Source: Clostridiales bacterium
GTDB lineage: Bacteria > Bacillota > Clostridia > Christensenellales > Borkfalkiaceae
Length of the DNA stretch: 64,000 nucleotides
Assembly: GCA_003523255.1 (NCBI GenBank)
Contig: DPGH01000002.1
Location: 130,656-194,655 of the forward strand
Reading direction: 5' to 3'
The notes under the pieces are model-generated. The model saw only the letters and a list, made by a program, of their open reading frames with translations, was not told the DNA's origin and ran no database searches. The position numbers and the translations under genes are program-made. Shown one piece after another: positions 33,391 to 43,038 of this stretch. The number at the start of each line of letters is the position of its first letter. Within the stretch, counting starts at the first letter, position 1.

Positions 33391-33507
33391 TTAACCCTGT
33401 CTTTGTTTGTGGCTTTTGTTTTTAGAACAAATAACCATTACTTTTCCGTTTCTTTTGATAACTTTGCACTTGTCGCACATAGGTTTAACAGAAGGTCTTA
33501 CTTTCAT
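33391..33507 (-). CDS. rpmJ: Ribosomal protein L36, zinc-binding form
   Basis: A 38-aa protein: it starts [19 protein letters not shown] and ends SHKQRQG. The zinc ligands are C11, C14, C27 and H33, so this is the C+ form. The ATG at 33507 is preceded by AAAGGAGATACC. It lies 41 bases after infA, the usual order in Firmicutes. Confidence 0.96.
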   Translation of the reverse strand: MKVRPSVKPMCDKCKVIKRNGKVMVICSKNKSHKQRQG

Positions 33508-33548
33508 TTTAGGTATCTCCTTTGAATTTTGGATTTCGTTTTATGCTT

Positions 33549-33770
33549 TTAAGATTTGCTACGCCAAGTTATTCTGCCTTTGGTAAGGTCGTACGGGCTC
33601 ATTTCGAGTTTTACGCTGTCGCCGATTATTATCTTAATGTAATGCTGGCGAAGTTTACCCGATATGTGCGCCGTTATAACGTGTCCGTTCGATAATTTTA
33701 CTTTGAAAACCGCGTTAGGCAGCGTTTCTACCACAACGCCTTCGGTTTCGATTACGTCGTCTTTCGACAC
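33549..33770 (-). CDS. infA: Translation initiation factor IF-1
   Basis: A 73-aa OB-fold factor that binds the ribosomal A site during initiation. The start is a GTG at 33770 opening (V)[14 protein letters not shown], with AGGAGG 9 bases upstream. The frame extends upstream to an ATG, but that would place the Shine-Dalgarno inside the coding region and add a non-homologous 15-residue leader. The C-terminus ([13 protein letters not shown]) is canonical. Small hairpins fill the 66 bases after map. Confidence 0.95.
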   Translation of the reverse strand: MSKDDVIETEGVVVETLPNAVFKVKLSNGHVITAHISGKLRQHYIKIIIGDSVKLEMSPYDLTKGRITWRSKS

Positions 33771-33836
33771 AAACAAAATCCTCCTTTGATTTATTTTTGC
33801 GCGGCTATGCCGCAAATCGGTTTATCACCGAATGTT

Positions 33837-34586
33837 TCAATAAAGAGTTAATATCTCTACGCCCGTTTCGGTTATCGCAACCGTGTTTTCGTAATGGGCG
33901 GAAGGTTTACGGTCTTTAGTTACCACCCTCCAGCCGTCAGGCATAAAGTCTACCATATACGTTCCCGCGTTAATCATCGGCTCAATGGCGATGGTCATGT
34001 TCTTTTTAAGTCTGACCCCCGTGCCCTTTTTGCCGTAATTAGGAACGTTCGGCGGCTGATGCATTTCGGTGCCGATGCCGTGTCCTACGAGCGCCCTTAC
34101 CACGGAAAATCCGTTTTGCTCCGCATGGGCTTGAACGTAGTAGCCTATATCGCCGAGCGGAGTGCCGTCTTTAAGATGCTTTACCGCTTCGAAAAAGCAC
34201 TCTTTCGTTACCTGCAACAATTTCGCTTTTTCGGGCGAAACCTCGCCTATCGCGAACGTTCTCGCGGCGTCGCCGTGCCAGCCGTCGTACTCTACGCCGA
34301 CGTCTATGCTGACCAGTTGCCCTTCTTTGATAAACTCGTCGTCCGACGGGATACCGTGCACGACCGTTTCGTCAATAGAAGCGCATATCGACGCGGGATA
34401 ACCGCAATAGTTGAGAAAAGAAGGTTTACCGCCTACCGACGTTATATAATCGTACGCAAGCCTGTCAAGGTCTTTCGTCGTCATACCGGGCTTTATTTCC
34501 TGCTCGATAAGTTTTAAAACGTTTGCGGTAAGTCTTCCGCTTTCGCGCATTTTAGCGATTTGCTCGTCCGTTTTTATCGAAATCAT
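33837..34586 (-). CDS. map: Methionine aminopeptidase, type I
   Basis: A 249-aa metalloenzyme that removes the initiator methionine. Metal ligands are visible in DVGVEYDGWHGDAARTF, GHGIGTEMH, IEPMI and the final ENTVAITETG. It lacks the N-terminal SEC-C zinc extension. The gene overlaps adk by 4 bases (ATGA), which points to coupled translation. Confidence 0.97.
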   Translation of the reverse strand: MISIKTDEQIAKMRESGRLTANVLKLIEQEIKPGMTTKDLDRLAYDYITSVGGKPSFLNYCGYPASICASIDETVVHGIPSDDEFIKEGQLVSIDVGVEYDGWHGDAARTFAIGEVSPEKAKLLQVTKECFFEAVKHLKDGTPLGDIGYYVQAHAEQNGFSVVRALVGHGIGTEMHQPPNVPNYGKKGTGVRLKKNMTIAIEPMINAGTYMVDFMPDGWRVVTKDRKPSAHYENTVAITETGVEILTLY

Positions 34587-35203
34587 TTTATAATCTTCTC
34601 GATTTCGGCGAATACTTCGTTTACGGCGAGGTTGCCGTCTACTTTTTTGAGTTTACCCTGCGCGCCGTAAAAATCTACGAGCGGAGCGGTTTGTTTTTCA
34701 TAAACGGAAAGTCTTTCTTTAACGGTTTCGGGTACGTCGTCTTTTCTGGTGAAAAGTTCGCCGCCGCAAGTCGGGCAGGTTTTAACGTCCCCTATAACGG
34801 AAACGTGGAACGTGCCGCCGCATTTAGAACAACTTCTTCTGCCGGTGATGCGCTTTTCGAGTTTGTTAAGATCTACGTCTATCTCGATAACGGTATCGGG
34901 AGCGCAGAACCCGTCGAGTGCTTCGGCTTGGGCAACGTTTCTCGGAAACCCGTCTAAAAGATAACCGTTTTTGCAATCTTCTTGCGAAAGTCTGTCTTTA
35001 ACGAGTTCTATCGTCAATTCGTCCGGGCACAGCCCGCCGGCGTCTATTATCGCTTTGACTTTTACACCGAGCGGAGTGCCGTTTTTAATATTCGCGCGGA
35101 AGATATCTCCCGTGGAAATGTGAGGAACGTTGAATTTTTCCGTAATCAGCGCCGCCTGAGTGCCTTTGCCGCTACCGGGCGCGCCGAGTAATACTATTTT
35201 CAT
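34583..35203 (-). CDS. adk: Adenylate kinase with zinc-binding lid
   Basis: A 206-aa kinase that interconverts 2 ADP with ATP and AMP. The P-loop is GAPGSGKGT (8-16), the AMP-site segment is DGFPRNVAQAEAL, and the lid carries four cysteines (C125, C128, C143, C146) for a structural zinc, as is common in Gram-positive bacteria. It follows secY by 9 bases and overlaps map. Confidence 0.97.
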   Translation of the reverse strand: MKIVLLGAPGSGKGTQAALITEKFNVPHISTGDIFRANIKNGTPLGVKVKAIIDAGGLCPDELTIELVKDRLSQEDCKNGYLLDGFPRNVAQAEALDGFCAPDTVIEIDVDLNKLEKRITGRRSCSKCGGTFHVSVIGDVKTCPTCGGELFTRKDDVPETVKERLSVYEKQTAPLVDFYGAQGKLKKVDGNLAVNEVFAEIEKIIK

Positions 35204-35212
35204 TTTATATTC

Positions 35213-36481
35213 CTATTTCAAAAAGCCTTTATAGTTCTTCATCATTATCTGCGATTGCAACGCCTGGTCGAATTCGAGCGCGACCGAAACGATAATCAAA
35301 AGTCCGGTTGCGGAGAACACGTTTACGAGGGTGTTGTCTATCGCCTTAAAGATAAGCGAAGGAACGAGCGCTACTATCGCGAGGAATATCGCTCCGAAAA
35401 GCGTTATTCTGTTGGAAACCTTACGAAGATAATCCGCGGTAGGTTTACCGGGTCTTGTACCGGGGATAAAACCGCCGTTGCCCTGTATGCTCTTACTTAT
35501 GTCGTCGGGATTAAACTGAATCTGGTTATAAAAGTAAGAGAAGAACAGAATTAAGAGGCACAAAATTACCATATAAGGCCAAGTACCCGTACCCATATTT
35601 TGCGTCCACCAGTTTTCTTTTACGCCGATGAGATTCATTATCAAATCGGGGAAGGAAAGAATAGAAAACGCAAAGATAAGCGGCATAACGCCGGAAGCGT
35701 TGACCTTAATCGGAATGTGCGTCGATTGACCGCCGTACATTTTTCTGCCTTTAACCTGTTTGGCGTACTGAACGGGGATTTTTCTTTCCGCGCTTTCGAC
35801 GGCGACTATCGCCGCGAAAATAACTACCGCCGCAATCACGAAACAGATTATCGTCCAAAGCGAACTGTCGTTCCAGCCGATGAAAAGGTTTACTATCGAG
35901 ATACCCGCGGTGGAAAGTATACCGGCAAAGATGAGCATCGATATACCGTTAGAAACGCCGTAATCGGTTATTCTTTCGCCGAGCCACATAGTAAGGCAGG
36001 CGCCCGCGGTATAAACTATGACGAGGAAAGCGTAGCTTAAAAATTTAAGAAAGCCTTCGCTACCGAATAACACGCTCGTGTCTACGGAACTCTGGAAAGC
36101 AACCAAAATACCGATGGACTGTATAATCGCGAGAACCAGAGTAAGTATTCTGGTGTAAGCGTTTATGCGTCTTCTGCCCTCTTCGCCTTGTTTGGAAAGT
36201 CTTTCAAGCGCGGGAATACCGACTGCAAGTAGTTGAATAATAATGGATGCGTTGATGTACGGACCTATACCCATTGCAAAGAACGTGCCGTATTGAAGCG
36301 CGCCGCCGGATACACCGCTCATTATCTGGAGATAAGTGTAATTTTCAAGTCCGTTAAAAATCTTAACGCCGGGAACCGGGATATAACAACCGAGTCTGTA
36401 TACGAACAGAAGCGCGATGGTTATAAGAATTTTACGCCTTACTTCCTTTATCTTAAACGCATTAACTATTGTCTGCCACAT
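35213..36481 (-). CDS. secY: Protein translocase subunit SecY
   Basis: A 422-aa integral membrane protein forming the core of the Sec channel, with ten predicted membrane segments. Signature stretches include RLGCYIPVPGV at the start, GIGPYINASIIIQLL near residue 70-85, and FNPDDISKSIQGNGGFIPGTRPG in the cytoplasmic loop near 345. It lies between rplO and adk, the usual Firmicute position. Confidence 0.98.
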   Translation of the reverse strand: MWQTIVNAFKIKEVRRKILITIALLFVYRLGCYIPVPGVKIFNGLENYTYLQIMSGVSGGALQYGTFFAMGIGPYINASIIIQLLAVGIPALERLSKQGEEGRRRINAYTRILTLVLAIIQSIGILVAFQSSVDTSVLFGSEGFLKFLSYAFLVIVYTAGACLTMWLGERITDYGVSNGISMLIFAGILSTAGISIVNLFIGWNDSSLWTIICFVIAAVVIFAAIVAVESAERKIPVQYAKQVKGRKMYGGQSTHIPIKVNASGVMPLIFAFSILSFPDLIMNLIGVKENWWTQNMGTGTWPYMVILCLLILFFSYFYNQIQFNPDDISKSIQGNGGFIPGTRPGKPTADYLRKVSNRITLFGAIFLAIVALVPSLIFKAIDNTLVNVFSATGLLIIVSVALEFDQALQSQIMMKNYKGFLK

Positions 36482-36501
36482 TTTACCCTCCTTACATCGG
36501 G

Positions 36502-36948
36502 TTAGATTTGTTCAGCCTTGCCGCCTGCTTTTTCAATCGCTTCTTTCGCGGAAGCGGAGAAGGCGGAAGCTTTTACCGTTAAAGCCTTGGTGAGTTCGCC
36601 GTTGCCGAGAACTTTTAAACCTACGCAGTCTTTAACGAGCTTGATAAGTCCTTTATCGTTTAATACTTTAATGTCTACCACCGCGCCGTTTTCAAAACTT
36701 TCGAGAACCGAAAGGTTTACGATGCTGTAAACTTTGGCGAAGTGATTGTTGAAGCCGCGCTTAGGTACGCGTCTGATCAAAGGCATCTGACCGCCTTCGA
36801 ATCCGGGACGAACGCCGCCGCCGCTTCTTGCCCACTGACCTTTATGTCCCTTGCCGCTCGTTTTGCCGAGACCGGAGCCGATGCCCCTTCCTAATCTCTT
36901 TTTGGAAGTTCTCGCGCCGTCTGCGGGACTTAAATTTCCTAATCTCAT
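36502..36948 (-). CDS. rplO: Ribosomal protein L15
   Basis: A 148-aa large-subunit protein. The Gly/Lys/Arg-rich N-terminal extension ([20 protein letters not shown]) and the central [17 protein letters not shown] are canonical. It precedes secY by 20 bases. Confidence 0.98.
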   Translation of the reverse strand: MRLGNLSPADGARTSKKRLGRGIGSGLGKTSGKGHKGQWARSGGGVRPGFEGGQMPLIRRVPKRGFNNHFAKVYSIVNLSVLESFENGAVVDIKVLNDKGLIKLVKDCVGLKVLGNGELTKALTVKASAFSASAKEAIEKAGGKAEQI

Positions 36949-36980
36949 TTTAATTCTCCTTGAATTTCGTTACGAAACGA

Positions 36981-37184
36981 TTAAACGTTTTCTACGCTGA
37001 CGAGGTACTTAACCTTGTCGATCATTCCGAGTATGCTCGCGTTTGCCTCGTGGATTTTGAACGAACGAATCTTTCTGAGACCGAGCGCTTCGACGATTTT
37101 TTTATGCTGAGGAAGAGCGGCTATAGTGCTCTTTACGAGAGTAACTTTTATTTTACCGACTTCCGTCTTTTTTGCTTTTGCCAT
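36981..37184 (-). CDS. rpmD: Ribosomal protein L30
   Basis: A 67-aa large-subunit protein with the conserved KVTLVKSTIAALPQHKKIVEALGL core and C-terminal VKYLVSVE. The short Lys-rich start (MAKAKKTEVGK) is slightly longer than usual. It lies 12 bases after rpsE. Confidence 0.97.
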   Translation of the reverse strand: MAKAKKTEVGKIKVTLVKSTIAALPQHKKIVEALGLRKIRSFKIHEANASILGMIDKVKYLVSVENV

Positions 37185-37196
37185 TTAAGTGCCCTC

Positions 37197-37718
37197 CTAA
37201 CCGTTAATTTCTTCTACGGTTTTACCGCGGATAGCCGCAACCTGTTCAGCGGTACGAAGAGATTTTAAACCTTCGATAGCCGCTTTAACGCAGTTAATCG
37301 GATTGTTGGTGCCGTGAGATTTGGTTCTGATGTTGGTGATTCCTACCGCTTCCATTACCGCACGTACGGGACCGCCCGCTATAACGCCGGTACCTTCTTC
37401 GGCGGGCATCATATAAACGAAACCTCTGCCGAATTTGCCGAGTACCTCGTGAGGTATGCTCGTATTAAGAACGGATACGGAAACCATGTTCTTTTTCGCT
37501 CTTGCGGTCGCCTTATCGATTGCCTCAGGTACTTCGTTGGATTTACCCATGGCGCAACCTATTTTGCCCGCGCCGTCGCCTACTACCACGAACGCGGCGA
37601 ATCTCATATTTCTACCGCCCTTAACAACCTTGGTAACGCGGTTTACGGCGATAAGTTTTTTAACGAGTCCGTCGTTTTCTTCCGCCTTTCTGGGCGCTCT
37701 GTTATTATCTCTTGCCAT
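37197..37718 (-). CDS. rpsE: Ribosomal protein S5
   Basis: A 173-aa small-subunit protein involved in decoding accuracy. The double-stranded RNA-binding N-domain ([26 protein letters not shown]) and the C-terminal [23 protein letters not shown] are typical. It follows rplR by 17 bases. Confidence 0.98.
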   Translation of the reverse strand: MARDNNRAPRKAEENDGLVKKLIAVNRVTKVVKGGRNMRFAAFVVVGDGAGKIGCAMGKSNEVPEAIDKATARAKKNMVSVSVLNTSIPHEVLGKFGRGFVYMMPAEEGTGVIAGGPVRAVMEAVGITNIRTKSHGTNNPINCVKAAIEGLKSLRTAEQVAAIRGKTVEEING

Positions 37719-37735
37719 ATTCTTTTTCTCCTTTA

Positions 37736-38104
37736 TTAGAATTCAAGTCCGCCTTTTCTGGCTCCGTCCGCAAGCGCCTGCACGCGACCGGTGTAAAGAT
37801 ATCCGCCTCTGTCGAAAACGGCTTTTTTAATCTTTTTGGTTTTAGCCTTTTTAGCAAGCAATTCGCCTACCGCATAAGCCTGAGCCTTTTTATCCTTGCC
37901 TTCTATCGCGCCTTTGATTTCTTTGTCGAGAGTAGAAGCGGTAACCAAAGTGTTGCCCTTTACGTCGTCGATAAGTTGAGCGTAGATATGGTTAAGAGTT
38001 CTGTAAACGGAAAGTCTGGGAGCGACCGCGTCGCCTTTGACTTTGCCTCTGACTCTTTTATGTCTTTTAAGTCTGTCTTGATTTTTATTGATTTTGTTAA
38101 TCAT
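37736..38104 (-). CDS. rplR: Ribosomal protein L18
   Basis: A 122-aa 5S-rRNA-binding protein with the conserved [31 protein letters not shown] core. An AGGAG site lies 8 bases before the ATG. The 95-base spacer that separates it from rplF is unusually long. Confidence 0.98.
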   Translation of the reverse strand: MINKINKNQDRLKRHKRVRGKVKGDAVAPRLSVYRTLNHIYAQLIDDVKGNTLVTASTLDKEIKGAIEGKDKKAQAYAVGELLAKKAKTKKIKKAVFDRGGYLYTGRVQALADGARKGGLEF

Positions 38105-38153
38105 TGTTTTACTCCTGATTTAATAACTTTTCGCGTAAAAACGCACTCGGCAG

Positions 38154-38178
38154 GCGCGTTAAAACAATAAACGCGCCC
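38154..38178 (-). other. Intercistronic hairpin between rplF and rplR
   Basis: GGCGCGTT pairs perfectly with AACGCGCC across a 9-base loop, within the 95-base gap. There is no U-run behind it, so mRNA processing or stabilisation is more likely than termination. Confidence 0.5.
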
Positions 38179-38199
38179 ACTAAAAGCATTTTAAATGTC

Positions 38200-38745
38200 T
38201 TAACCTTTACCGCCTGCGGCTTTACCGACTTTTCTTTCGATAACTTCGTCGCTGTAACGAATGCCGTATCCGTGATAAGGTTCGGGTTCTCTTACGCCTC
38301 TTACCATCGCGGCAAACTGACCTACTTTTTCTTTGCTGATACCGGTTACGGTAATTTCGGTCTGCGAGGGGCAATCAAGCGAGATGCCCTCGACTTCCGC
38401 GATTTCTACGGGGTGCGAAAAACCTACGTTAAGTACGATTTTGTTGCCCTGTTTTGCAACCTTCCAGCCGACGCCGTTTACGATAAGCGACTTTTTGAAG
38501 CCTTCCGTAACGCCTTTAACCATGTTGTTGCAAAGCGCTCTGTACAAGCCGTGTTTCGCTTTGGTGGGACCTAAGTCGTTCGCTCTTTTGAAAGAGATTA
38601 CGCCGTTTTCGATCGAAGGAGTTATTACGGTGTCGAATTCCTGACTTAAAGAGCCTTTCGGTCCTTTAACGGTGAAAACGTTGCCTTTTACTTCGAACGA
38701 AACGCCCGCTGGGAGAGTTATATGTTCGTTACCTATTCTTGACAT
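38200..38745 (-). CDS. rplF: Ribosomal protein L6
   Basis: A 181-aa large-subunit protein of two related domains, near the factor-binding site. It opens SRIGNEHITLPAGVSFEV and ends with the family motif GVREPEPYHGYGIRYSDEVI. It follows rpsH by 13 bases. Confidence 0.98.
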   Translation of the reverse strand: MSRIGNEHITLPAGVSFEVKGNVFTVKGPKGSLSQEFDTVITPSIENGVISFKRANDLGPTKAKHGLYRALCNNMVKGVTEGFKKSLIVNGVGWKVAKQGNKIVLNVGFSHPVEIAEVEGISLDCPSQTEITVTGISKEKVGQFAAMVRGVREPEPYHGYGIRYSDEVIERKVGKAAGGKG

Positions 38746-38758
38746 ATCTTTAACCTCC

Positions 38759-39145
38759 TTACCAAACGTAAGCCAGCACTTCGCCGCCCTGATGCAATTT
38801 CTTCGCTTCTTTTCCGGTCATGATGCCTTTGGAAGTGGAAAGAATCGCTATTCCGAGTCCGCCGAGAACTTCGGGGACTTCTTCGGTACCCACGTAAACG
38901 CGGAGACCGGGTTTGCTTACTCTTTTAAGACCGGAGATAACTTTGTTCGCCCCGTCGTATTTAAGAGTGATTTTAATAGTACCCTGTACGCCTTCGATAA
39001 ATTCTACGTCGGAAACATAGCCCTCGTTTAAGAGAATGTTCGCGATAGCCTTTTTCGTGTTAGACGCAGGTATTTCAACATATTCGTGCCTAGCAGAAAG
39101 AGCGTTTCTGATTCTGGTAAGCATATCCGCTATAACGTCTGTCAT
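38759..39145 (-). CDS. rpsH: Ribosomal protein S8
   Basis: A 128-aa 16S-binding protein. It opens [20 protein letters not shown] and carries the C-terminal [19 protein letters not shown] motif. In E. coli S8 is the translational repressor of the spc operon; whether this holds here cannot be seen. Confidence 0.98.
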   Translation of the reverse strand: MTDVIADMLTRIRNALSARHEYVEIPASNTKKAIANILLNEGYVSDVEFIEGVQGTIKITLKYDGANKVISGLKRVSKPGLRVYVGTEEVPEVLGGLGIAILSTSKGIMTGKEAKKLHQGGEVLAYVW

Positions 39146-39160
39146 TATACTGTACCTCCT

Positions 39161-39346
39161 TTACCAACTCGCCTTTTTTACGCCGGGGATTTGCCCTTTG
39201 TAAGCAAGGTTTCTGAAGCATATACGGCAAACGCCGTATTTGCGAAGCACCGCGTGAGGACGTCCGCAAATCGAACATCTGGTATAGGCTCTCGTGGAAA
39301 ATTTAGCAGGTCTTTGCTGCTTGTTTATCATTGCTTTTTTAGCCAT
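39161..39346 (-). CDS. rpsN: Ribosomal protein S14, zinc-binding short form
   Basis: A 61-aa type-Z S14 with the zinc ligands C24, C27, C40 and C43 (CSICGRP and CRICFRNLA) and the canonical end [11 protein letters not shown]. It lies 18 bases after rplE and 15 before rpsH. Confidence 0.98.
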   Translation of the reverse strand: MAKKAMINKQQRPAKFSTRAYTRCSICGRPHAVLRKYGVCRICFRNLAYKGQIPGVKKASW

Positions 39347-39364
39347 TTTTCTTTCTCCTTTACC

Positions 39365-39958
39365 TTACTTGTTCGAAAACGGTAATCCGAGAAGAGCGAG
39401 AAGTTCGCGCGCTTCTTCGTCGGTGTTTGCGGTCGTGGTGAAGCATATATCGAAGCCTCTTATCTTTTCTACCTGGTCATACGAAATTTCCGGGAAGATA
39501 AGTTGTTCTTTAACGCCCATCGAATAGTTGCCTCTGCCGTCGAAAGAGTTTTTGGAAAGTCCTCTGAAGTCTCTCACCCTCGGGAGAGCGATGGATACGA
39601 ATTTATCGAAAAATTCGTACATTCTCGTTCCGCGGAGCGTAACTTTCATACCGACGTTCATACCCTCACGAATTTTGAAGTTAGCGACGGATTTTTTAGC
39701 CTTGGTTAAAACCGGCTTTTGACCCGCGATAAGTTTCAACTCTTCCTGCGCTATCTGAACGCTCTTGCCGTTGTCTTTTACGTCGCCGAGACCCGAGTTA
39801 ATCGTAATCTTGACGAGTTTGGGAACTTGGTTTAGGTTTTTGTAGTTAAACTTTTTAGCGAGCGCGGGAACGACGGTTTTGTCGTATAATTCTTTAACCC
39901 TGTTCGGAGTTTTCTCGGTTGCGGTTTCTTTGGCAACCTGAGTTTTCTTAACTGCCAT
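39365..39958 (-). CDS. rplE: Ribosomal protein L5
   Basis: A 197-aa 5S-rRNA-binding protein. The core from [19 protein letters not shown] to the end is standard (about 179 residues). The first 17 or so residues ([17 protein letters not shown]) are an extra charged N-terminal tail. A GGAGG site 8 bases upstream supports this start, so the tail appears real. Confidence 0.97.
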   Translation of the reverse strand: MAVKKTQVAKETATEKTPNRVKELYDKTVVPALAKKFNYKNLNQVPKLVKITINSGLGDVKDNGKSVQIAQEELKLIAGQKPVLTKAKKSVANFKIREGMNVGMKVTLRGTRMYEFFDKFVSIALPRVRDFRGLSKNSFDGRGNYSMGVKEQLIFPEISYDQVEKIRGFDICFTTTANTDEEARELLALLGLPFSNK

Positions 39959-39972
39959 TATCGTTTCCTCCG

Positions 39973-40368
39973 TTATTCGGACTTAGCGGCAGATTCCGCT
40001 TTTTCCGTCTTTTTGGTTTTTCTCTTGGTTGTCTTTTTAACTTCTTTGGCTTCTTTGCCGCCGTCTAAAACCGCACCGCATTTTTTGCAAACGCGCGCTT
40101 TTTTGTCGCCTTCTACTTTATAAGCGACTCTCGTGGCTTTGCCGCAAGAAGGACAAACTACCAAGACGTTGGAAGCGTCTATCGCGCCGGACTGATTAAC
40201 TATTCCGCTAACGTCCTGAGCGTTTCTCGCTTTTTTATGTTTTTTCTGAACGTTTACGCCGTCGACCACGACTCTGCCCTCTTTGGGAAGAGCGACTAAA
40301 ACTTTAGCCGTTTTGCCCGCGTCTTTGCCGGTTAAAACCAAAACAGTATCGTTCTTTTTAACTTTCAT
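39973..40368 (-). CDS. rplX: Ribosomal protein L24 with Lys-rich C-terminal tail
   Basis: A 131-aa assembly-initiator protein. The KOW motif is in [19 protein letters not shown] (6-24). A zinc ribbon follows with C72, C75, C94 and C97. A low-complexity Lys/Glu-rich tail of about 28 residues (from 103) extends past the usual 100-105-residue length. Sequence composition of the tail differs from the core but matches other charged tails in this genome. Confidence 0.97.
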   Translation of the reverse strand: MKVKKNDTVLVLTGKDAGKTAKVLVALPKEGRVVVDGVNVQKKHKKARNAQDVSGIVNQSGAIDASNVLVVCPSCGKATRVAYKVEGDKKARVCKKCGAVLDGGKEAKEVKKTTKRKTKKTEKAESAAKSE

Positions 40369-40379
40369 TAGTCTTCTCC

Positions 40380-40748
40380 TTATAACACTTCGGGAGCGAG
40401 GGAGATTATACGCATATAATCTTTATCTCTGAGTTCTCTCGCTATCGGCCCGAAGATACGCGTGCCTTTCGGCTGTTTTTGCTGGTCGATGATAACCGCG
40501 GCGTTTTCGTCGAATCTGACGTAGGTGCCGTCTTTTCTTCTGACGCCCGAAGTGGACCTTACGATAACCGCTTTTACTACGTCGCCTTTTTTAACCGCGC
40601 CGCCTGGGGTTGCCGTTTTAACGGAAGCGACTATAACGTCGCCTATGTTGCCGGTTCTTCTGAAAGAGCCGCCGAGCACCCTGATGCACATCAATTCTTT
40701 CGCGCCGGAATTGTCCGCCGCTTTCAATCTGCTCTGTGGTTGTATCAT
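40380..40748 (-). CDS. rplN: Ribosomal protein L14
   Basis: A 122-aa protein at the subunit interface, canonical over its whole length ([20 protein letters not shown] to IISLAPEVL), including the signature [20 protein letters not shown]. It lies 11 bases from each neighbour. Confidence 0.98.
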   Translation of the reverse strand: MIQPQSRLKAADNSGAKELMCIRVLGGSFRRTGNIGDVIVASVKTATPGGAVKKGDVVKAVIVRSTSGVRRKDGTYVRFDENAAVIIDQQKQPKGTRIFGPIARELRDKDYMRIISLAPEVL

Positions 40749-40759
40749 ATAGCGCCTCC

Positions 40760-41014
40760 TTATTTAGCCTTTTCGACGATTTCGGCAACTCTCCAGTTTT
40801 TATCTTTGGAAAGTTTGCGCGTTTCGACTATCAAAACCTTATCGCCTACTTCGCAAGCGTTAAGTTCGTCGTGTGCTTTGAATTTGTGTGTCTTTTTAAC
40901 GGTCTTCTTGTACAAAGGGTGTTTATATCTTTCTTCGATAGCAACGACGACCGTTTTATCCATCTTGTCGGAAACAACTATTCCGACTCTTTCTTTTCTT
41001 AAATTTCTTTCCAT
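40760..41014 (-). CDS. rpsQ: Ribosomal protein S17
   Basis: An 84-aa OB-fold 16S-binding protein. The ATG at 41014 ([20 protein letters not shown]) is preferred over one 24 bases upstream because AAGGAG lies 7 bases before it and the longer form would overlap rpmC. The [19 protein letters not shown] stretch is canonical. Confidence 0.97.
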   Translation of the reverse strand: MERNLRKERVGIVVSDKMDKTVVVAIEERYKHPLYKKTVKKTHKFKAHDELNACEVGDKVLIVETRKLSKDKNWRVAEIVEKAK

Positions 41015-41024
41015 AACAGTCTCC

Positions 41025-41225
41025 TTAACCCTTTGCATTAAGTTCTCTTTCCCTTAATATCGTTTTAACTCTCGCGATGTCTTTTTTGCAAGTTTTAAGC
41101 GACATGGGGTTTTCAAGTTGACCTATTGCATGACGGAAGCGAAGATTAAACAGTTCTTCGGAAAGTTCTTTAAGTTTAGCGTTCAATTCGTCTACCGTTA
41201 ATTCGTGAAGTTCTTTCGTTTTCAT
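41025..41225 (-). CDS. rpmC: Ribosomal protein L29
   Basis: A 66-aa protein near the peptide exit, with the family pattern [36 protein letters not shown]. It shares one base with rplP. Confidence 0.97.
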   Translation of the reverse strand: MKTKELHELTVDELNAKLKELSEELFNLRFRHAIGQLENPMSLKTCKKDIARVKTILRERELNAKG

Positions 41226-41671
41226 TAACCTTCACCGCCTTCTTCTTTGATTTTTTCGGCTATGGTTTCGCGCTTAACGAACTTGGTTTTTACCGGAAGT
41301 TTGTTACCCGCGAGCCTCATCGCCTCTTTTGCAATGTCTTCGGGAATGCCTGCCATTTCGAACATAACTCTGCCCGGTTTGACTACGGCTACCCAGAATT
41401 CTACGGAACCTTTACCGCTACCCATACGGCTGTCGGCAGGTTTTTTGGTTACAGGTTTGTGGGGGAATATGTCTATCCAGACTTTACCGCCACGTTTGAT
41501 AAATCTCGTCATAGCGACACGAGCCGCTTCTATCTGGTTGGATTTGATCCAACCGGGTTCGGTAGCGACCAAACCGTACTCGCCGTAAGCAATCTTGTTG
41601 CCTTTGGTGCATTTGCCGGTCATTCTGCCGCGATGAACTCTTCTTCTTTTAACACGTTTCGGCATCAACAT
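41225..41671 (-). CDS. rplP: Ribosomal protein L16
   Basis: A 148-aa protein that helps place the A-site tRNA. It has [22 protein letters not shown] near the start and the conserved [22 protein letters not shown]. Two in-frame ATGs lie 6 bases apart; the first is closer to the AGGAGG site, though its 12-base spacing is long. Only 2 bases separate it from rpsC. Confidence 0.97.
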   Translation of the reverse strand: MLMPKRVKRRRVHRGRMTGKCTKGNKIAYGEYGLVATEPGWIKSNQIEAARVAMTRFIKRGGKVWIDIFPHKPVTKKPADSRMGSGKGSVEFWVAVVKPGRVMFEMAGIPEDIAKEAMRLAGNKLPVKTKFVKRETIAEKIKEEGGEG

Positions 41672-41673
41672 AA

Positions 41674-42342
41674 TTACGCTTCGCCTCCTTCAACCGTTTT
41701 TTTCTTGGCAGCGCCTATTATCTCGCCCTTGTAAATCCAGCATTTAATGCCGATTACGCCGAACGTGGTATGCGCTTCCGCAAAGCCGTATTCGATATCC
41801 GCTCTTAAAGTCTGAAGCGGAATGGAACCTTCGTGATAATGTTCGGACCTTGCTATCTCGGCTCCGTCGAGTCTTCCCGATACGGAAACTTTGATACCTT
41901 TAATACCGCTTCTCATGCTTCTCGAAATAGCCTGTTTCATCGCTCTTCTGAACGATACGCGCTTTTCGAGTTGAGAAGCAATGCCTTCCGCAACGAGTTG
42001 CGCGTCGGCATCGGGCTTTTTAACTTCGGAAATGTTGAGCGAAATCTGTTTTCCGCCGCAAACCTTGCCGATCATTTTTTTGATGACTTCGATTTCCGCG
42101 CCCTGTTTACCGATAAGCACGCCCGGACGAGCGGTGTATACGGTGATGGTTATTCTCGAAGCGGCTCTCTCGATGGAGATTTTGCTTATAGCCGCCTGAT
42201 AATATTTCTTTTTGATAAGTTCGCGAATAACGTTGTCTTCTTTAAGATTTGCCGCAAAGTCCTTTTTGTCTACGAACCACTGCGAATCCCAATCTTTTAT
42301 TACTCCGACTCTTAAACCGTGCGGATTAACTTTCTGACCCAT
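41674..42342 (-). CDS. rpsC: Ribosomal protein S3
   Basis: A 222-aa small-subunit protein at the mRNA entry channel. It opens [20 protein letters not shown]. The KH domain is near 60-105 ([19 protein letters not shown]), and the C-terminal domain carries [20 protein letters not shown]. Confidence 0.98.
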   Translation of the reverse strand: MGQKVNPHGLRVGVIKDWDSQWFVDKKDFAANLKEDNVIRELIKKKYYQAAISKISIERAASRITITVYTARPGVLIGKQGAEIEVIKKMIGKVCGGKQISLNISEVKKPDADAQLVAEGIASQLEKRVSFRRAMKQAISRSMRSGIKGIKVSVSGRLDGAEIARSEHYHEGSIPLQTLRADIEYGFAEAHTTFGVIGIKCWIYKGEIIGAAKKKTVEGGEA

Positions 42343-42352
42343 ATTCTTCCTC

Positions 42353-42739
42353 CTAAGCCTTCGCGTCCAGCACGATGGTTATGTGGCTGGTACGTTTCAA
42401 AATTCTGAACGCTCTGCCCTGCGCTCTCGGCATAACTCTCTTTAAGGTGGGACCCTGGTCTGCGTACGCTTCCGCAACGAAGAGATTGTCCTTGCTCATT
42501 CCGAGATTGTTTTCCGCATTCGCCGCGGCGGACATAAGAACTTTTTTAACGGGATCCGAAGCCGCTTTGGGAGTGTTTTCCAAAATCGCCTTCGCCTGTT
42601 CGTAACTCTTGCCGCGTATCACGTCAAGCACGATTCTCACTTTGTAAGGAGAAATTCTTACGTGTTTTGCCACCGCGTGAGGACGTCTGTCTTTATTTTC
42701 CGCGATTCTCGCGGCTTTTTCTTTCATATTTTTAGCCAT
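42353..42739 (-). CDS. rplV: Ribosomal protein L22
   Basis: A protein of about 128 aa lining the exit tunnel. The ATG at 42739 ([19 protein letters not shown]) has AGGAGG 7 bases upstream and sits 10 bases after rpsS; the longer frame would overlap rpsS by about 60 bases and begin with non-homologous sequence. The [20 protein letters not shown] core and the tunnel loop near [15 protein letters not shown] are canonical. Confidence 0.97.
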   Translation of the reverse strand: MAKNMKEKAARIAENKDRRPHAVAKHVRISPYKVRIVLDVIRGKSYEQAKAILENTPKAASDPVKKVLMSAAANAENNLGMSKDNLFVAEAYADQGPTLKRVMPRAQGRAFRILKRTSHITIVLDAKA

Positions 42740-42749
42740 ATTACGCCTC

Positions 42750-43028
42750 CTATCTGGCACCCGTGGCTTTTTCGCCGCCGTGTCCTTTAAAGGTTCTGGT
42801 CGGAGCAAATTCGCCGAGTTTGCAACCTACCATATCTTCGGTTACGTATACGGGAACGTGCTTTCTTCCGTCGTAAACCGCTATGGTATGTCCTACCATC
42901 TGCGGGAAAATCGTGGAAGACCTTGACCAGGTTTTCAAAACTTTCTTTTCGTTCTTTTCGTTTAATTCTTCTACTCTTTTTAAGAGTTTAGGTTCTACGT
43001 AAGGACCTTTTTTAACGCTTCTCGACAT
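42750..43028 (-). CDS. rpsS: Ribosomal protein S19
   Basis: A 92-aa head protein of the small subunit, canonical throughout: [35 protein letters not shown] and [15 protein letters not shown]. Confidence 0.98.
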   Translation of the reverse strand: MSRSVKKGPYVEPKLLKRVEELNEKNEKKVLKTWSRSSTIFPQMVGHTIAVYDGRKHVPVYVTEDMVGCKLGEFAPTRTFKGHGGEKATGAR

Positions 43029-43038
43029 ATCGTTCTCC

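Noticed and set aside
33771..33815. An ATG start at 33815 for infA
   Set aside because: It would put the AGGAGG site inside the gene and add residues not found in IF-1; the GTG at 33770 fits family length and spacing.
38154..38178. A terminator between rplF and rplR
   Set aside because: The stem is sound, but no U-run follows on the transcribed strand and essential genes lie directly downstream.
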